A DNA stretch of 64,000 bases from Siphonodentalium dalli (GCA_032622095.1 CP136067.1:50755899-50819898); one strand, 5' to 3'; positions 21,234 through 32,338 are shown, counted from the first letter of the stretch. The notes: generated by a model from the letters alone, not told the origin. Made by a program: numbers and translations.

Positions 21234-22121
21234 GTGTATGAGAATACGATTCTTGTTGTTACTCGTGCACGCACGTACAGCGGAATCGTAAAGTCACGAA
21301 AGATATTACGCTCACTAAATATCACTGACACGACCCCATGTGAACAAGTTCATCTAAAATTATGCAAAATGATATTATCTGTTGGAAAGAAAAGTTCAAA
21401 TCATGCTGTTAGGGCTGAGTTGGGTGAATATCCCGCATATATTGAAGCATATACTCGTTGTCTCAAGTACCATTTACGACTCCAAGCCAAAGATATCAAC
21501 CCACTATTGAAAGCATCTTCAACATTCTCGCGGGACCATGGCTCAACGTTCAAGTCACCACACAGCCTAACTATAAAACTTGTTGGAAATATGGTTACAC
21601 CAAATCAAAGTAGCGTGTCCGCCACCGAAAATACACTTAAGGCATTACACAGAGACAAGTTTTTGCGTGATATATTTGATGACTCGACATCAACAAATGG
21701 CAACAAATTACGTACATATCGCACAGTGAAATCCTCGTTTATTCTAGAATCATATCTCACAGAAATTAGTCGACCCCAACAACGAGAAGTATTAACACGT
21801 CTAAGAATAAGTAACCATTCATTACAAATAGAAAAGGGCCGACATCAAAGGCCAATAGTTGCACTCGAAGACAGACGTTGTACACAATGCAACTTAAACC
21901 AAATCGAAAGTGAATTTCATTTCCTCACTGAATGTCAACTTTACGCACTAGAAAGAACGCAATTATACAATAAAATAGCATGCACTAATCACAATTTTAT
22001 AGCAATGACTAATCAGGAAAAATTCTCACTCCTACTAAAAGCGGATAAATCCGATATCGCAAATATCTTAAGTAAGGCAATTTTATCATTCTTTGAAATG
22101 AGGAGACTGGCACTCGTATAA
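21234..22121 (+). pseudogene. Non-LTR ORF2 C-terminus, 5'-truncated
   Basis: An open frame of 295 codons. The first 35-40 residues are not recognisable. From EQVHLKLCKMILSVGKKSS it follows the relative at 36.3-37.3 kb closely (NHAVRAELGEYP against NQAVRAELGRFP). Later blocks are NKLRTYRTVKSSFILESYL and LTRLRISNHSLQIEKGRHQ, then the CTQCNLNQIESEFHFLTEC motif (C-x2-C-x9-H-x4-C). No reverse transcriptase palm is present, so this is a truncated insertion and could not work alone. Confidence 0.8.
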
Positions 22122-22405
22122 AGGCTAGTATTATATATATATGTAACAAAACAATATCACATGCCCATAACTAAACTACGATGTTATAGAACACTATTAC
22201 TGACCCCTAATTATACAATTGTGATACTACAGTGTACATATATTGTTTTTTATGCCATAGTTACATATATATACGCCGAACTTTTGAATATTATTACTTG
22301 ATACTGTTATTTCTGTTTCGCATACCACTATGTTCTTTGTGTTTGTGACATCTACCTATCACTATGGTGTTTTATGTCAATAAATATATCTTACAATCTT
22401 ACAGA
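22122..22405 (+). mobile_element. 3' UTR and tail of the retrotransposon fragment
   Basis: AT-rich 3' UTR that ends in CAATAAATATATCTTACAATC. An AATAAA-type signal followed at once by a short repeat suggests the insertion's 3' end at about 22395-22405. Confidence 0.5.
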
Positions 22406-22445
22406 AAATCTCATTGGCACATGCAGGGTTTTTTGCAAAATTTCA

Positions 22446-22585
22446 GGAAGCTCCAGTCATGGAAGAGTTAACTTATACTGAACATGTTAAAAAATTTATA
22501 GTCGATGTATTACATATATATTTACAGGATGACGTTAGAATTCCAGATTGCCAGGAGGCTCAGACAAAGAGAACACAATCGAAGG
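22446..22585 (+). CDS. Possible lone exon, protein not recognised
   Basis: A pyrimidine-rich tract with TTTTTTGCAAAATTTCAG ends at 22445 and could be a splice acceptor. An open stretch follows (EELTYTEHVKKFIVDVLHIY, then DDVRIPDCQEAQ) and ends at AAG|GTAAAC, a good donor form. A second acceptor-like site (TTTACAG) lies inside. I do not recognise the protein, and no neighbouring exon was found. Confidence 0.25.
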
Positions 22586-22679
22586 TAAACTCCGGTTGTG
22601 ATTCGTTTTCTTGTCATTTGCACCAGGAAGTTTTTCATAGAGGCAGCTTCCGGCTACTGAAACAGAATTAAATGCCATT

Positions 22680-23371
22680 GGAACGGTAATTGAAACCATG
22701 ATTATGAGTCTGATTTTTACGCCATGGAATTGCCCTTAGGCATTTTGCGAAGTAACGAGATTAATTATCATGTTAAAATGTTCATGCCCGTAACCGACGC
22801 GCGATCTGAGAACACATAACATTTTAACATGTGGGATGTTGGGGCGGATTTCTGATTCCATGCATAACAATATATTGAGGGGAACAGGCGTGAATGTACA
22901 TATTGTTTTCACAACTTAAATGATTGATCATGCGAACTGCATGTATACACCAATGCTATGTGCATTTAAAATAGGACGCATATTTTGCTCAGGATATGAT
23001 TTTGTTTCTACTCAGGAACTTTCCATGACTGCTTTAGTTTAAACATATTTCATTTGTTCATAAATTGATTTATGACAAAAGCGATTGGAGGACAAGTGCT
23101 ATAATCACTAAAAATACCCTCCTCTCCCTAGTATAATACACTGACAAATTTTAACACTGAAGACGAACAAACACATGGTATATAATATGCATGCGCGCGC
23201 ATACATATAATGAACAATATGTGAAATAAAAAGCAGAATGGCGATTATGGAATGGAATCGGAATGAGATGGGTTGAGTGCATGTGTGTATTCTTCATCAA
23301 CACGTCGGTGATCATTCCCGTGCAACCAGTAAACATACGATAGTACAGGCATGTAACAATTATTCAGTGCC
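22680..23371. other. No feature recognised
   Basis: I see no gene or structured repeat here. Confidence 0.4.
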
Positions 23372-23375
23372 TTAA

Positions 23376-23874
23376 AGGTACGGGAGGCCTTGGTGGTGGG
23401 TATGCTGTGAAAATATTTCCACCGGTCAAAAACCGCCACAAACAGAAAGAATATTAAAATGTAGACAGACTTTTTCCGTATACAAATAAGAAATATCGCA
23501 TAAACAATATGTTATTGTCATATGTTTGACCATTGTTATGTAAACAAAAGCATAAAAAGTTACTTACCTGGTGTTTGTTTATATTATGATGGTAAACATA
23601 AAGAGCGTTCTTTGTTGCTGAATTCCTGATATGAAACGAATAAAGAGCGTTTATATCATTTGTGTGTAATTAGCCAGTAACACTAGCTAATGTGCTGCAT
23701 TCTGTAACACAATCAGGCTCACGCTTATGTAAAATATAGTAGGTCTTTATGATAGCATGCTGTTTACGCGATGGTCATGGTATATATGAACAAAACTATG
23801 CGTTTTAATGTTTTTCTGTTTACGGTGATTGAAACAAATATGAATATTGTCGACAACTAAGGCCTCCCGTGCCT
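23376..23874. mobile_element. TTAA-flanked MITE, AGGTACGGG family, copy 1
   Basis: TTAA at 23372-23375 and 23875-23878. The left end is AGGTACGGGAGGCCTT and the complement of the right end is AGGCACGGGAGGCCTT. Interior words such as AGAAAGAATATTAAAAT and TTATGTAAACAAAAGC recur in the copy at 27773. The length is about 499 bp. TTAA duplication fits piggyBac or Kolobok type elements. Confidence 0.75.
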
Positions 23875-24060
23875 TTAACAGGGGCATAACTGGGATATAT
23901 ATTACACAGGAAACAAGGTACAATATATAGAATATATTCTGTTATAAGTTGATTTAAAGTGTAAAATGGAATGGACAAAGTGTTAGGATCTCTCAAATCG
24001 ACCGGAATCTCTAATAAACAAGTGTACAGCCTAAAAAATATCACTGTTCTCAGTATCAGT

Positions 24061-24245
24061 GAGTTCGGGGTTCCCATAAACAAATATGTCTACAGAGTTA
24101 ATATTATATTGCATGAGATTTTTATTGTCTGAGCCGAGATTCGGTATAATGGTTACATGATTAGCATTTTCTTCCCGGAAGCCACACGGAATCTGATATG
24201 TGAATGCGTCATTTATCGGACTGTAGGCCACTACATTTACACCGA
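24061..24245 (-). pseudogene. Possible exon relic, galactose-binding-like C-terminal strands
   Basis: On the minus strand an open stretch reads NFGVNVVAYSPINDAFTY, then IPCGFREENANHVTII and NSVDIFVYGNPELTD, to a TAG. The pattern cysteine, then H/Y-V-x-I, then a gap, then V-x-I-x-V-Y-G, is that of the last two strands of F-type lectin or F5/8-like domains. No splice sites are certain. It is about 60 codons, less than half such a domain. Confidence 0.3.
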
Positions 24246-24559
24246 AGTTGCGTGTGAATAATATTAAAATAACGACTCACATTTGTGAAAAACAAAGGTG
24301 GTTTCAGCCTTGTACCCGCGTAGTACATATGTTTTCAATTGCTTCACGAATGTATCATGGTCGAGATTGCGATTAGTTAATTTAATAGAGTTCAATTCCT
24401 TTGCACAGACAGGGAAAAAGTGGATTTTAACCTGGCAGAGTCACATCGAATACTGGAATCAGAAGCATATTTTGATTATCGATTAGTCCTATCTCTGAAA
24501 CATTCAGGCAAGATGGTGTTTAAGTAACGATGTGTGTTATTATTTATTATCTTGTGAAG

Positions 24560-26065
24560 GGTGGATAACCGTTTAACGGTTCTTCTGTCCTCTAAACTAT
24601 CTATCCCAGCCTACCTCAGTCATTAATCTGACATCTGATACAGAACGAGTGCAACCAGTCACGATTCTGGCTGCATCTAACTGAATATCATTAAGGTTTT
24701 TAAGGAGGTAATTCGAAGCGCCAAACAACACTGGGCTTGCATATTCAAGAAGTGGTCTCACGTATGTCAAGTACATTGTTTCTAAAGTCTTTCTGCTTTG
24801 TATACATTTAAGTTTCCTTATTTGGGACAATCTCGGATTAGCACGTTTACACGTGTTGTCAATACACATATTCCATTTGAGATCATTCTGCAGTTCAATG
24901 CCTAAATGCTTGTGATTTTCGGTGTATTCCAGGATTTCACAATTGAATTGAACCAAGGCTTAGGATTTTCGGGGAAACTTCCAACAAACATTAGATTGGG
25001 TTTTGAGGGATTAAATTTCACCATCCATTGCCTCGACCAGTTGCTCAGCTTAATCATCATTATTATGTGTATATAATTTCAAGTGTGTTTAGGCCAGGAC
25101 TATTCTTCATTAGACAAGTATCATCTGCACAGAGACACGTTTTGGATTCCATACTATCGGCTATATCGTTAATGTAAGAGCAAAATGGGAGAAGACCGAT
25201 AACGGACCCGGGGCACTCCAAAATCTAAACAATCATACTTTGAGACACAGCCATTGACCCTAATCCTTTGTTGGCGATTGCTAAGATAACTCTTAAACCA
25301 TAAAGAAGATTGCCTTTAATCCCAAATTTCTCCATTTTGTGTAAAAGTCCTTCATGTCAAACTTTATCGATCGCTTTGGACACATCACAGATATTCGGTA
25401 CTATGTTTGGGAAGGAATCCTGACTGATAATCATACAACAAGTTATTTTCTTGTAAATGCTAAAGTAATTTATTATGGATAATTTATTCTAATATTTTAC
25501 CAAGAACGCTCAGAAGTGAAACTGGCCTATAATTATTAGGATATTTTTGGTCACCTTTTATGAAAAGAGGTATAACATCCGCTTTTTTCCATTCATTTGG
25601 GAATTGACAAAGGTCTATCGATTTCTGAAATAACACACTAAGTGGTTTGCATACAGTAGCATGTGTTTCTTTGAGCATGCGATAACTGATACCATCTGAC
25701 CCACGTTGGTAGTTCTTTCAAAAATTTTGAAATTTTGGACTCACTAATTGGTATTTCAGTGATAACTTTCATGTTCGTTCAACAAAATTCGGCATACATT
25801 TCGCTTTCATTCCTAATGCACTATTATCAACAAAGATACTATTAAAATTCAGCTTTGTCTTTGTTATCACAGAACATTTTGTTTGTATATGAGACAGGCG
25901 GGATTCCTTGATTGGAATTGTTACCCACAAATGTTTTAACAACATGCCAAAACTGTTTTGGGTTATTATTCATAACTTGGCGTTTCCAATGACATTGTTT
26001 AGCCTCACGTCAAAGTTAACACATTCTCTACTAAATACTCATTGATGAGTAGTTCCCATACGACA
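24560..26065 (-). pseudogene. Non-LTR reverse transcriptase, minus strand, frameshifted
   Basis: Reading from about 26000 leftwards: NNNPKQFWHVVKTFVGN, ITEIPISESKISKFLKEL, then at 25678-25484 KKADVIPLFIKGDQK and NNYRPVSLLSVLGKILE (motif 1). Next come LYDYQSGFLPKHSTEYL and a motif A region with a stop in the 'FDKVWH' block. Then VNGCVSKYDCLDFGVPRV, a frameshift, and VIGLLPFCSYINDIADSM (motif B). Motif C reads CADDT at 25117-25131, with both Asp present but Cys in place of the usual Tyr or Phe. The thumb and AARIVTGCTRS block follow at 24956-24597. The order and spacing are those of jockey/CR1-like elements. Several frameshifts make it inactive. Confidence 0.85.
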
Positions 26066-26630
26066 TTCTCGGGTAATATGTCTTTCCTCCGCATATAATA
26101 ACTGATAATTTCGTGATATGACCTCGCGAGTGAAAAAACGATAAACCACAATAATACAAAAAATAAATGAAAATAGATAAAAAATCACGAAACCGATAAC
26201 CCACCACCACAGACTATTTACTCTATGTATGGTATTACCCCAGACTTGAATGTGAATCTAACCATTTCCCATAGTGTATATCAGAAGTAACAGATTATAA
26301 TACATGTTATTCAATATTAACTGTTAATAACATTTCCAGAACCCGTTGGGATCCAATCGATATCTTCGGATCATGAGTTGTATCGGCCTGGCTGTATGCT
26401 GCTCGGAGAAGCTTATCTGTGGGTCTTTATTCGCTTTCAGTGTCTACCTTAATGACCTAAAGTCAACGTTCAATTACACACAGACGGAAGGTGCGTATAA
26501 AACACCAACATACATAACCCTACTTTTATCTACATCGATCAGATTTATGGAGGCAGGGTTTCAGTATGAGTGGTCATTCATTGCTTCAATGTTCTTACTT
26601 CAGTGAGTGTGAACAACATCCCTTCTCTTG
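26066..26630. other. No gene recognised
   Basis: Near 26030-26062, at the 5' side of the minus-strand reverse transcriptase, a 29-bp word (complement of GGGAACTACTCATCAATGAG and on) also occurs at 7125-7153. Otherwise nothing is supported. Confidence 0.4.
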
Positions 26631-26632
26631 TG

Positions 26633-27132
26633 CACGGTGGGGAATCACGTGGTTTCGAGTTGATGAGTATCACGCATTCAAAATGACCGAGGTGATCGTA
26701 AACGCGACCAGAAACGAGGAAAAGGGTAATAAACTAGGATATCGATATATTACAATAGTATTTTGGAAGCTACGAGCATATGCTATACTATTTTTAAAAC
26801 AAGCTGATACCTGATTTGTGTTCAAACTCATAGTTGTTTGTCCCAATCTTCTGACCAAAGTTGTCAGTGGAAGGATTCTCCTAGATGTATGGAATGGTGT
26901 ATTCCACAAACCTCAGACTGGCAACTTTGGTCAGAATGTTATAGAAAACTACTGAGTATTTCAGAACAGATAAGTTTAAAAAAAAATTAAACTAGCATAC
27001 GCCCGTAACAGTGAACATGTTATGTTTTGTGTCAGTTCCTTATATATTATGTTTTTGTACGTTTACACTCGCCTCTGACATTGTTAATGCATGGTACTCA
27101 CCAACCTCGAAACCACGTGATTTCCCACCGTG
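26633..27132. mobile_element. TIR element with CACGGTG ends
   Basis: The left end is CACGGTGGGGAATCACG and the complement of the right end is CACGGTGGGAAATCACG. Similarity continues for about 70 bp on both sides. Flanking 5-mers are TTGTG (26628-26632) and TTATG (27133-27137), four of five matching. The E-box palindrome CACGTG lies in both ends. The heptamer-like start and 5-bp duplication are the pattern known for Transib and RAG-like transposons. No transposase is present. Confidence 0.6.
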
Positions 27133-27137
27133 TTATG

Positions 27138-27768
27138 GTAACGTTAAGCCCTCCCATATGCCCGTAAGTTTGTCTTCTACCGCCATGTTCCCATTCAAGA
27201 ATATATTCCATTTGTTCACTGTTATTTTTTATATTGGTGACAAATAATTCAGGATTGTTCCAACAAATGAAGTTGCCTCATTGACGTGAATTTATCAGAT
27301 ATTACATGATATATATGTACTCCAAATTGCTCTTGGCATACTCATATACGTCGTTCATCGTGGACTAAACAGAACCCATTCGCAAGAGGATATATTTTTT
27401 CCAGTCAACATATTCAAAGATTAGCCATATCAGGAAATAGTAAGCTATTTGGATTATACCACTTAGTTTTGTGCTTTGAATAATGCTGCATCAATAACTG
27501 GTTATGTTTCTATCAGTGCCTAAACAAATAAAACAAAGTACGCATGTTTACTTCACCAAGTGAAACAATCATATAGTCAACACGTACGTAGATAAGATGT
27601 GTAGTAACATGTACCAAGTGTGCTGAGATTTGACTCTATCGGCAACTAAACACTGTATACTTCACCAGGTGAAACAATCATATTTTAAATACGTAAGTAG
27701 ATCATATGTGTAGTTACATGTACCAACTGAAGTTTGCTGGCAATTTACACATTAATACCATTAGTCAC
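27138..27768. other. No gene recognised
   Basis: Two similar phrases, CTTCACCAAGTGAAACAATC (about 27550) and CTTCACCAGGTGAAACAATC (about 27660), indicate a local duplication of about 110 bp. Nothing else was seen. Confidence 0.45.
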
Positions 27769-27772
27769 TTAA

Positions 27773-30091
27773 AGGTACAGATGGCATTCGTGGTGCAGCG
27801 GTGGGTATGGTGTTAAAATTGTTACACCCATTAAAACTGCCATTATCAGAAAGAATATTAAAATATAGACATATGTTGTTCTTATCATAGATGTCGCGTA
27901 AATATTATGTTATTGTCAAGTTCATATGCTTTGTTATGTAAACAAAAGCCAGGTTCTGTAACGTTTTGGCATTTGTTTACATAACAAAGCGTACTAACTT
28001 GACAATACCATACAATTTACGCATATTCATGATTGGTATAATAACACATTCCGTCTATATTTTAATATTCACTTTGTTTATGGCTGTTTAAGCCCCTGTC
28101 ACACTCAGGCCGGCGCTCTCATTGCGCTGCAAAAGTATAAAAGCGCCCACCTAAACGCACTAAGGTCTCCAAGAACCGATTGGTGACGCAGTGGACACTG
28201 GATACAACGGGCGAGGATCTCCATGGTCGCCCATAGGTGCCAGAGCGCCGCGCTTGTTTTATGCATGCACAAAACAAGCGCAGAGGCTCGGCGTTCTGAC
28301 CAGGACGTAGTACTGTCGCCGTGACAGCGCAAAGCAAAGCGCCAAGCGAGCGACGTGAGCGTTATGTGGACGTAGCAAGAGCGCATATTAGCTTCTCATG
28401 GTCGCAGCAAGGAATTAATCTTGTCTTTTGCGACTACAGTAAGCTTAAGCAAATTCTCACTACGTGCCTTTCCCGTCCTTACTACGCTCAATGAGGCTCT
28501 GTCCAAAACTTATTGCGCTCTTTCTGCGCTGTCATGGGGTGTTATGGACTGGTTCCCGCTCATAGAACGTCCACATTGTGCTGCCACTGCGACTCTGGTG
28601 CTCGCTTTACGCCCAAGCGTTATACATGGCGTTCTTCCGGCGTTTCCAGCAGGGTTTACAGTACGATCCCACTTTGAAATGCGGTCTGCTCACACCACTG
28701 TCACACTCCGCTGCGATCAGGCTGGCGTTTGATTTGAGTTGAAAACGTATCAAAATACGAGTAACGCACAGTGGAAGCTCGGAAAATTGTCAGAAATTTT
28801 CAATCTGTTAAAACAAGAGAACCAATGTCAGAAATGGTAACGCGCTCAAGATCATATATTATAAACCCAAGAATGGAATTGTAGAATATAAAATATATTG
28901 GTTTTGCGAATGACCAACTCAGAATTCCGTTAAATAACAATAACAACCAGCACCTAATTAACGAACCGGTGGCCTGACTCGACCGTCTCCGACCACAACC
29001 CCCAGTGGGCTGCAGAAATTTCTTTTATTTGTAATTGACATATAGTTTATCACAAACCAAAAATCATCATTAATCAACGTTGATTAACACAATAAACGAA
29101 ATTGAATTTCCCCAACTACATGCACCTTTTACGGGACTCGGCCTCCAGCTTGCAGTTTGACTTTTAATCATCCCAAAAATTCCCATTCTATAAATAAAAC
29201 TAATAAAACACCCATTGGTAATTTCAGCCCGCACACGAAACGAGAAACTCCCCCACCAGTTATACATGCGGCGCGCGTGACAAGCTATGCTCCTATCCCG
29301 CTTATCACGTTTTCATCGCGCTCTTTGTACGACCCATTGCGTTCCTGCTTTGTCACGTCAAGTCTCACGCTCTCACGCGCTCTCATTGTGTTTCCTCCAC
29401 GCCCCGTCAACGCTCTTAATGCGTTCAAGTCGTTGTCATTGCGTTGTTAGTACGCTTTGCGCTGTCATGGCGACTGTACTACGCCTGGTCAGAACGCCGA
29501 ACCTCTGCGCTTGTTTTGTGCATGCACAAAACAAGCGCGGCGCTCTGGGGCGATCACGGAGACCCTCTCCCGTCCTAGCCAGTGTCCACTGCGTCACCAA
29601 TACGTTCTTGGATACCTAACTGCGCTTTGCTTGGCGCTTTGATTATTTTTCAGCGCAATACAAGCGCCGGCCTGATCGCAGCGGAGTGTGACAGTAGTTT
29701 AATGGGACAGCTAATCTATTGCGGAGTGTATAGGGTATTTTCCCCACAACATAAAAACTGACTATGACTGGAGAACGCAGGAGGCGCTATCGATACTCTC
29801 CGCGCCCGCGCAGAGAACGTTTTGCGAACTTATTGAGAACGTACTAGCATCACAATGACAGCGACTTGAACGCACTAAGAGCGTGAGACTTGGCAAAGTA
29901 GGAACGCAATAGGAGCATACTTTGTTTTTAAAGTTTGACAATTTTCGACAGTTTTCGGCGCTCCTCCTGCGTGTTACTCATATGTTGGTACTTTTGCAGC
30001 GCAGTGAGAGCGCCGGCCTGAGTGTGACAGGGGTTTTAACGGATGTGACCATTTTAACAGCAATACCAAACAACGAAGGTCATCCGTGCCT
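27773..30091. mobile_element. TTAA foldback element (copy 2) carrying a nested element
   Basis: TTAA at 27769-27772 and 30092-30095. The left end begins AGGTACAGATGGCATTCG and the complement of the right end begins AGGCACGGATGACCTTCG. Removing 28092-30035 leaves about 370 bp that is almost one palindrome (TTGTTATGTAAACAAAAGCC at about 27940 against its complement at about 27970). It belongs to the same family as 23376-23874. Confidence 0.75.
28092..30035. mobile_element. G+C-rich 1.9-kb foldback element nested in the TTAA foldback
   Basis: TTAA at 28088-28091 and 30036-30039. Ends 28093-28138 and 29988-30033 are inverted repeats of about 46 bp starting CCCCTGTCACACTCAGG. Inside, 28130-28340 is the inverted counterpart of about 29450-29668 (shared CAAAACAAGCGC and GACAGCGCAAAG). 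An inner pair of ends, CTGTCACACTCCGCTGCG at about 28698 and its complement ending at about 29693, suggests a related element nested again. No transposase frame was recognised. Base composition differs sharply from the AT-rich surroundings. Confidence 0.75.
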
Positions 30092-30095
30092 TTAA

Positions 30096-30239
30096 CCGAA
30101 TAGAAATTATGATATCATTAAAGGGACTCAAGGTTTTCGAAGTGGATTCATGCGAATTAACATTAATTTTATAAAAGTCTGCAAAACAGCGATCATCAAC
30201 AAGTTCATGTAAAATATATCGACCTGTACTTATTTTCAT
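30096..30239 (-). pseudogene. Possible exon relic, galactose-binding-like strands
   Basis: The minus-strand stretch reads MKISTGRYILHELVDDRCF, then ADFYKINVNSHESTS. 'GRYI' followed about 15 residues later by 'YKINV' matches the GRYV...(L)xxxEIxV end of F5/8 and F-type lectin domains. It is only about 60 codons and abuts the TTAA element. It may be a terminal exon relic or chance. Confidence 0.25.
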
Positions 30240-30457
30240 TATTAATAACTCTCATAGTATTATCGATCATTATCGATCAAAGTCCAATACGTGTCAAAGT
30301 TTAATCAAAACTCGAACGTAAACATTGGAAAAGATCAAAGCATCGAACACTGGTCTGAATGTAATATGTAGATTCAAATAGTTTAACTAATGGTACGTTC
30401 ATACGCTGGCAAAATTGCACTGCAAACTGCAAAAATGCTATGCCCGATGGTCATTTA

Positions 30458-30870
30458 GGGTACGTTCATACGCTGGCAAGTTTGCACGGTATGTTTTGCA
30501 GGCATTTCATCATAGAAAACCACATGGTGCCATAATATGAAAGTAAACGTGCATATACTATGCATCTTTACCAAAGCGAACGACGTGAGAAGTAAAATTT
30601 CTGTAGTCCCACTTGTAACGGCGCTACTGACATTTGCCTTCAAATACCTGTATCATTGATTCTTGCGAGATAATTGCGCGCTATTTACAGGCAAATTCCT
30701 GTAGCATGGCTACAGGTGGAATTACGGGGATTTTACTTCGCATGTAGTTAGGTGTGGTACAGATGCATCTTATATGCTTGATTCCGTTCATATTCTGGCA
30801 CCATATCGTTTTCTACGACGAAATGCATGCAAACCATCCTGTGCAAACTTGCCATTGTATGAACGTACCC
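30458..30870. mobile_element. PIF/Harbinger-like MITE, 413 bp, TTA target duplication
   Basis: TTA at 30455-30457 and 30871-30873. Ends GGGTACGTTCATACGC and, on the right, complement GGGTACGTTCATACAA. Similarity extends about 80 bp (AAGTTTGCAC, TTTTGCAGGCATTTC against its counterpart). A 3-bp TTA duplication with GGG ends is the PIF/Harbinger pattern. Confidence 0.75.
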
Positions 30871-31309
30871 TTAGTTAGTTGGAATTTTTGCCGGCTGCCG
30901 ACTTGCTCGTGCTCCGTCGTGGCTGGCTGACAGCAATCAACCACGATTTTTGATAACGTGCACCTCTTTGTCGGTGACCACAAAACAAGGCCACTAACAA
31001 TAATTGCTGGTGTCCGGTGTCCTTGTTGTCATTGGTACGAATTGTGTATCGGGGTACGTGGGACATTGATAGAATAGTTTGTTATTAGCGTCATGCACAC
31101 TTAATTATACATGTATAAGTTTCTCCGGGGAATCTCATGACGTGGTATAACGAGTGCCGAAAGGGATACCTCTCGGTCAAATATGTGGGAGCTAGGGGAA
31201 GGGGGCTGGGAAAATGGACACAAACAGTGTCTCCAACTTCAACAAACGTATATAAGATTTATGGAAGCACGGACTTAGTGTGAGTATTCGTTGATTCTGA
31301 TGTGCTTAA

Positions 31310-31480
31310 TTCAATAAGCTTGAACAATTTCTCATTTATTATCGAAATCGCCACCTACAGGTCGGAATGGCACATTGAGAGGTACCGACTTTCGCGCATG
31401 TCGGGGATAGAACCCGTGCCAACATGGACTAGCCCAGACTGCGATGATTGTATCCACTGTATTCGTGTAATATAGTTGTT
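31310..31480 (-). mobile_element. tRNA-derived SINE
   Basis: Read on the minus strand, GGCACGGGTTCTATCCCC contains a good RNA polymerase III B box (GGTTCTATCCC; consensus GGTTCGANTCC). A weaker A-box-like AGTGGATAC lies about 40-45 bp upstream. The body follows (GCGCGAAAGTCGGTACC, then TGTGCCATTCCGACC) and an ATAATAAATGAGAAATTG tail-like end. It is not a tRNA gene, because the stems do not close. Confidence 0.6.
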
Positions 31481-32032
31481 TAAAAGTGACGTTGCTTGTG
31501 TCATGGCGTAGGTCTTCGATACTGGTTAGTATTTGGCATTGGTAAAGGATATATATACTTGTGTACACATGTATACAACTGTTCAGTCAATTATTATGTA
31601 TATATGCATAGGAATTTGTTATATAAATTTAGCAATGACATAAAGCATATAAAATTACATTTGAAATCGCATGGACAATACAAAACCGGATAGGATAGCC
31701 CAGTTAGTTAGTATGAACATTCTCAAGTGTTGTCATAAACCTATTTCAATCAAGGCAATACTTTACCACCAGGGACGTGTGTCAGGGGTGGATCCCCAAA
31801 ATACAACAAACAGTTGGATGTTTCATGGCTGACACAACATTAGTTGGAAATTTCCGACCAAAAGAGTTTGAATAGTGTGCTGATAATTTGATATACCAAA
31901 CAGTATTAAGTGTGATATTTGTTGTTTTTAGACCGAAAGACCGAACTTTTTAACTAAAATGTAGCAAACAGTTGAGAATTGTCAACCACAGGGGGTGTTC
32001 GAATTTCCAATCGTTGAAAAGTTAATAAAGAT

Positions 32033-32338
32033 TCAGATTAAATAATGTATGTATGTTACAAGGTGGACTTTGCAGGCATGCAGTGGTGATTTTTTGAGTG
32101 AATTTCCAATCATGGATGTTAGGTTAGGAATTTCCACCGACAGTTTGAAAGCTTGCGGTACCAGTTGATAAACACCAATACTAGGCGGGTGGAAAAATCG
32201 TCGGGTTTCTTTGTTGAGCCAATTGCGTACCATGCACCATCTCCTTTCTATGTTACGTTTATGGTACTCATATATCAGCAGCATCCCATCGATGGAACTG
32301 ACCATGGCGATGTCACATTCCAACATACCAAGTGACAT
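32033..32338 (-). pseudogene. Possible PIF/Harbinger transposase fragment
   Basis: 101 codons on the minus strand. The stretch ERRWCMVRNWLNKETRRFF, then GVYQLVPQAFKL, recalls the N-terminal 'RRWWV-x-PWL ... L-x-x-L' region before the DDE core of PIF/Harbinger transposases. It lies between the outer Harbinger-like ends, which is the only extra support. No DDE residues are present. It could be a chance frame. Confidence 0.25.

Noticed and set aside
28105-28386. Proteins in the G+C-rich foldback (both arms)
   Set aside because: The two arms are inverted copies, so the frames mirror each other. High G+C makes stops rare, and no transposase motifs are visible.
31310-31480. A true tRNA gene
   Set aside because: Only a B box is good. 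The acceptor and anticodon stems do not close, and the body continues as a SINE.
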